A model generated the notes under the pieces. That model saw only the letters and a program-made list of their open reading frames with translations, did not search any database and had not been told where the DNA came from. From JBLHUT01 sp047629975 (GTDB taxonomy: Bacteria; Pseudomonadota; Alphaproteobacteria; Rhodobacterales; Rhodobacteraceae), in the NCBI GenBank assembly GCA_047629975.1, contig JBLHUT010000054.1, forward strand, positions 1 through 14,890: DNA of 14,890 nucleotides, given 5' to 3'. The position numbers and the translations under genes were made by a program. Shown one piece after another: positions 12,956-14,890 of this stretch. Within the stretch, counting starts at the first letter, position 1, and each line of letters starts with the position of its first letter.

Positions 12956-14890
12956 ATGAAACGCATATTATTATCGACCGTCGCTTTGATGGCGGTTTCG
13001 GGGGGCGCAATGGCGTCTTGTCCTGCGGTGACTGTCGCCGATCCGATGGGGGTTCCGGCAGGGGCCTTTCCACAGCAATACGAACTGGCCGAATTCGAAG
13101 CATTGGCCAACTGTGACCTGACAATTTCGGCCAACCCCGACATTGCCGCCCTGAACGCCGAGATCCGCGGCAACCCCGCGCTACCACCTTTGGCAGAGCG
13201 CCTGCCCGAAGAGCCGCTTGTTGTGGCCCCTTATGACGAGATCGGCGTTTATGGCGGCACATTCGATGCGCTGTCGAACGCCACCGAAGCGGGCACATCC
13301 GACTTTATGTCAGTACGCCACGTGAACCTTGTGCGCTATTCCGACGACCTTGAGACGATCGTGCCGAATGTCGCGAAAAGCTGGGCATGGAACGATGACT
13401 TCACGCAGCTGACATTTGTACTGCGCAAAGGTCACAAATGGTCCGACGGACAGCCCTTTGGTGCCGAGGACGTCAAATTCTGGTACGATAACCTGCAGCT
13501 TGATACCAATGTCATCGAAAGCCCCAAGGATTACGTTCTTGTCGGCACCGAGCGGATGACCGTTGATGTGATCGACGCGCAAACCGTGCGTTTCAACCTG
13601 CCGGCTCCCAAGCCCGGCCTGCTGTCGCATTTCGCAAACCATTATGCCCAAGGGTTTCAAGCCAAGCATTTCCTGGGCCAGTATCACCCCGACATCAACC
13701 CCGACGCAGATGCGCTTGCGCAATCGCTCGGGTTTGAAGACGGTTACGCACTGGTAAAGGCGTATTACGGCAGCTCGGACTGGATGGACACACCCACCCC
13801 GATGCTGGCGCACCCGGACAAGGTCGCGGGCCTGCCGCTTGATGCGGCTCCCACGCTAGAAAGTCACATCGTGACGGCGGAATCGACCGAAGGGCGTCAT
13901 TTTGTGGCCAACCCGTACTTTTACATGGTCGATACGGCTGGGAACCAGTTGCCGTACATCAATGAGCAGGACGAGATTTTTGTCGGCGAAAGCGAAGTGC
14001 GCCTTCTGAAACTTGTCAACGGCGAGGTCGACTACAAGGCGCAGGCGCTTCAGGTCGATTATGTGCCACTGTTGTTGGAAAATCAGGAAAAATCCGGCTT
14101 TACCGTCGATCTGAAGCCTGAAATCACGATGCCCACAATTGCGTTCAACGTCACTTCCGAGGATCTTGCCAAGCGCGCGGTGTTCGGCGATCTGAAATTC
14201 CGTCAGGCGATGTCGGTCGCGATGAACCGCGATGAAATCAACGAAGTGGCCCTGTTCGGTCTGGGCGCGCCCCAGCAGTACATCGCGTTTTCGCCGACCC
14301 CGGCGTTTATCGGCGAGGAGTGGGAGCAACATTATGCCCAGTTCGATCCGGCGCTTGCGACGTCCTTGCTTGATGAAATCGGTGTGGTCGACAAAGACGG
14401 CGACGGCATGCGCGATTTGCCCAACGGCGAAAGGCTGAGCCTGAACCTTCAGGTCGCGACACAGGGCATTTCGATCAAAGTGGTCGAGTTGGTCAGCCAG
14501 AACTGGCGTGATGTCGGCATCGACAGCACGGTAAAAGAGGTCACCTCGGACGAGTACCGTTCGGCGCAATCGTCCAACCAGCTTGATGTGACGCTGTGGG
14601 AAAAGAGCGTGCCACTGGCGGTCGTTCTGGGCAATGCAGAGCTGTTCATCCCGCCGTTCGACAATTATTTCAATATGCGTTCGGCGATGCTGTGGGGCGA
14701 ATATGTCCAGACGAATGGCGCCGCAGGTGTCGAGCCACCAGCGTATGTTTACGAAATGATGGAAGACGTCATCGCATTTCAGGCAGCCCCTGCGGGGTCG
14801 GCTGAATCAGCGGCATTGGGTTTGAAACTGGTCGAGAACATGACCAGCAACCTGTTGTTCATCGGAACGGTAAAAGGTCAACAGCCGATC
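12956..14890 (+). CDS. ABC transporter substrate-binding protein, family 5 (peptide/nickel type), N-terminal 645 aa, cut by window edge
   Basis: The open frame runs 645 codons to the window end without a stop. It begins with a Sec signal peptide (residues 1-20, ending GGAMA, then SCPAV). The mature N-terminus has Cys22 and Cys53, which could pair. The family 5 signature is clear: VPNVAKSWAWNDDFTQLTFVLRKGHKWSDGQPF with the DVKFWYDNL helix (about residues 140-185). Later come FRQAMSVAMNRDEINEV (about 415-430) and the Gly-rich ALFGLGAPQQ. Family 5 proteins collect peptides, sugars, opines or metal chelates in the periplasm for an ABC importer. Members are usually 500-550 aa; this is longer, like a less studied subgroup of about 650-700. 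AGGAGAG lies 7 nt before the ATG. Permease and ATPase genes probably follow outside the window. Confidence 0.9.
   Translation, partial: MKRILLSTVALMAVSGGAMASCPAVTVADPMGVPAGAFPQQYELAEFEALANCDLTISANPDIAALNAEIRGNPALPPLAERLPEEPLVVAPYDEIGVYGGTFDALSNATEAGTSDFMSVRHVNLVRYSDDLETIVPNVAKSWAWNDDFTQLTFVLRKGHKWSDGQPFGAEDVKFWYDNLQLDTNVIESPKDYVLVGTERMTVDVIDAQTVRFNLPAPKPGLLSHFANHYAQGFQAKHFLGQYHPDINPDADALAQSLGFEDGYALVKAYYGSSDWMDTPTPMLAHPDKVAGLPLDAAPTLESHIVTAESTEGRHFVANPYFYMVDTAGNQLPYINEQDEIFVGESEVRLLKLVNGEVDYKAQALQVDYVPLLLENQEKSGFTVDLKPEITMPTIAFNVTSEDLAKRAVFGDLKFRQAMSVAMNRDEINEVALFGLGAPQQYIAFSPTPAFIGEEWEQHYAQFDPALATSLLDEIGVVDKDGDGMRDLPNGERLSLNLQVATQGISIKVVELVSQNWRDVGIDSTVKEVTSDEYRSAQSSNQLDVTLWEKSVPLAVVLGNAELFIPPFDNYFNMRSAMLWGEYVQTNGAAGVEPPAYVYEMMEDVIAFQAAPAGSAESAALGLKLVENMTSNLLFIGTVKGQQPI

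Noticed and set aside
13010..13025. Lipobox making the ABC binding protein a lipoprotein (Cys22)
   Set aside because: The residues before Cys are M-A-S, a poor lipobox, and AMA gives a good signal peptidase I site just before.
13856..14569. A 237-codon minus-strand frame inside the ABC binding-protein gene
   Set aside because: The opposite strand encodes a continuous family 5 binding protein with signal peptide; the antisense frame has no motif.

Overview
The window looks like chromosomal DNA of a marine-type alphaproteobacterium, most likely Rhodobacteraceae (Roseobacter group). The basis is the high-GC coding style, the density of solute transporters and amino-acid or organic-acid catabolic genes, and a class III aminotransferase that resembles, from memory, the Ruegeria sp. 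TM1040 enzyme known by structure (3FCR). There is no tRNA, rRNA, CRISPR array, insertion sequence or phage gene. I support eleven protein genes, two of them cut by the window edges.

Region 1 (1-4240, all minus strand) is an uptake locus: a FadR-type GntR regulator, a protein of the 4,5-dihydroxyphthalate decarboxylase family (periplasmic-binding-protein fold, no signal peptide), then tctC, tctB and tctA of a tripartite tricarboxylate transporter (tctA is truncated at base 1). The regulator's upstream region carries a perfect FadR-style operator, AATGGT-N3-ACCATT, overlapping an extended -10 element, plus a second inverted repeat 23 bp away. Local autoregulated control of uptake of a carboxylate, perhaps aromatic, is the simplest reading.

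Region 2 (4388-8077, minus strand) is a tight three-gene group: glycerol kinase (glpK), class 1 fructose-1,6-bisphosphatase (fbp) and an iron-type alcohol dehydrogenase with an unusual metal ligand (Gln where His is usual). Gaps are 14 and 40 nt. Together they suggest glycerol entry, gluconeogenesis and a coupled alcohol/aldehyde oxidoreduction.

Region 3 (8304-14890) holds a class III omega-aminotransferase (+), an M81/MlrC-type metallopeptidase (-), a D-arginine-dehydrogenase-like FAD enzyme (+) and the start of a large family 5 (peptide-type) ABC solute-binding protein (+, truncated). Two convergent genes share a strong hairpin at 9680-9713, and the M81 and FAD genes diverge from a 323-nt spacer. 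I infer a possible import-and-breakdown module for a peptide-like or D-amino-acid-containing compound: ABC binding protein, M81 hydrolase, D-amino-acid dehydrogenase and aminotransferase. The FAD enzyme keeps the carboxylate-binding residues of DauA but lacks the residue that recognises the arginine side chain, so its substrate is probably not D-Arg. This is the most interesting part of the window and remains inference.
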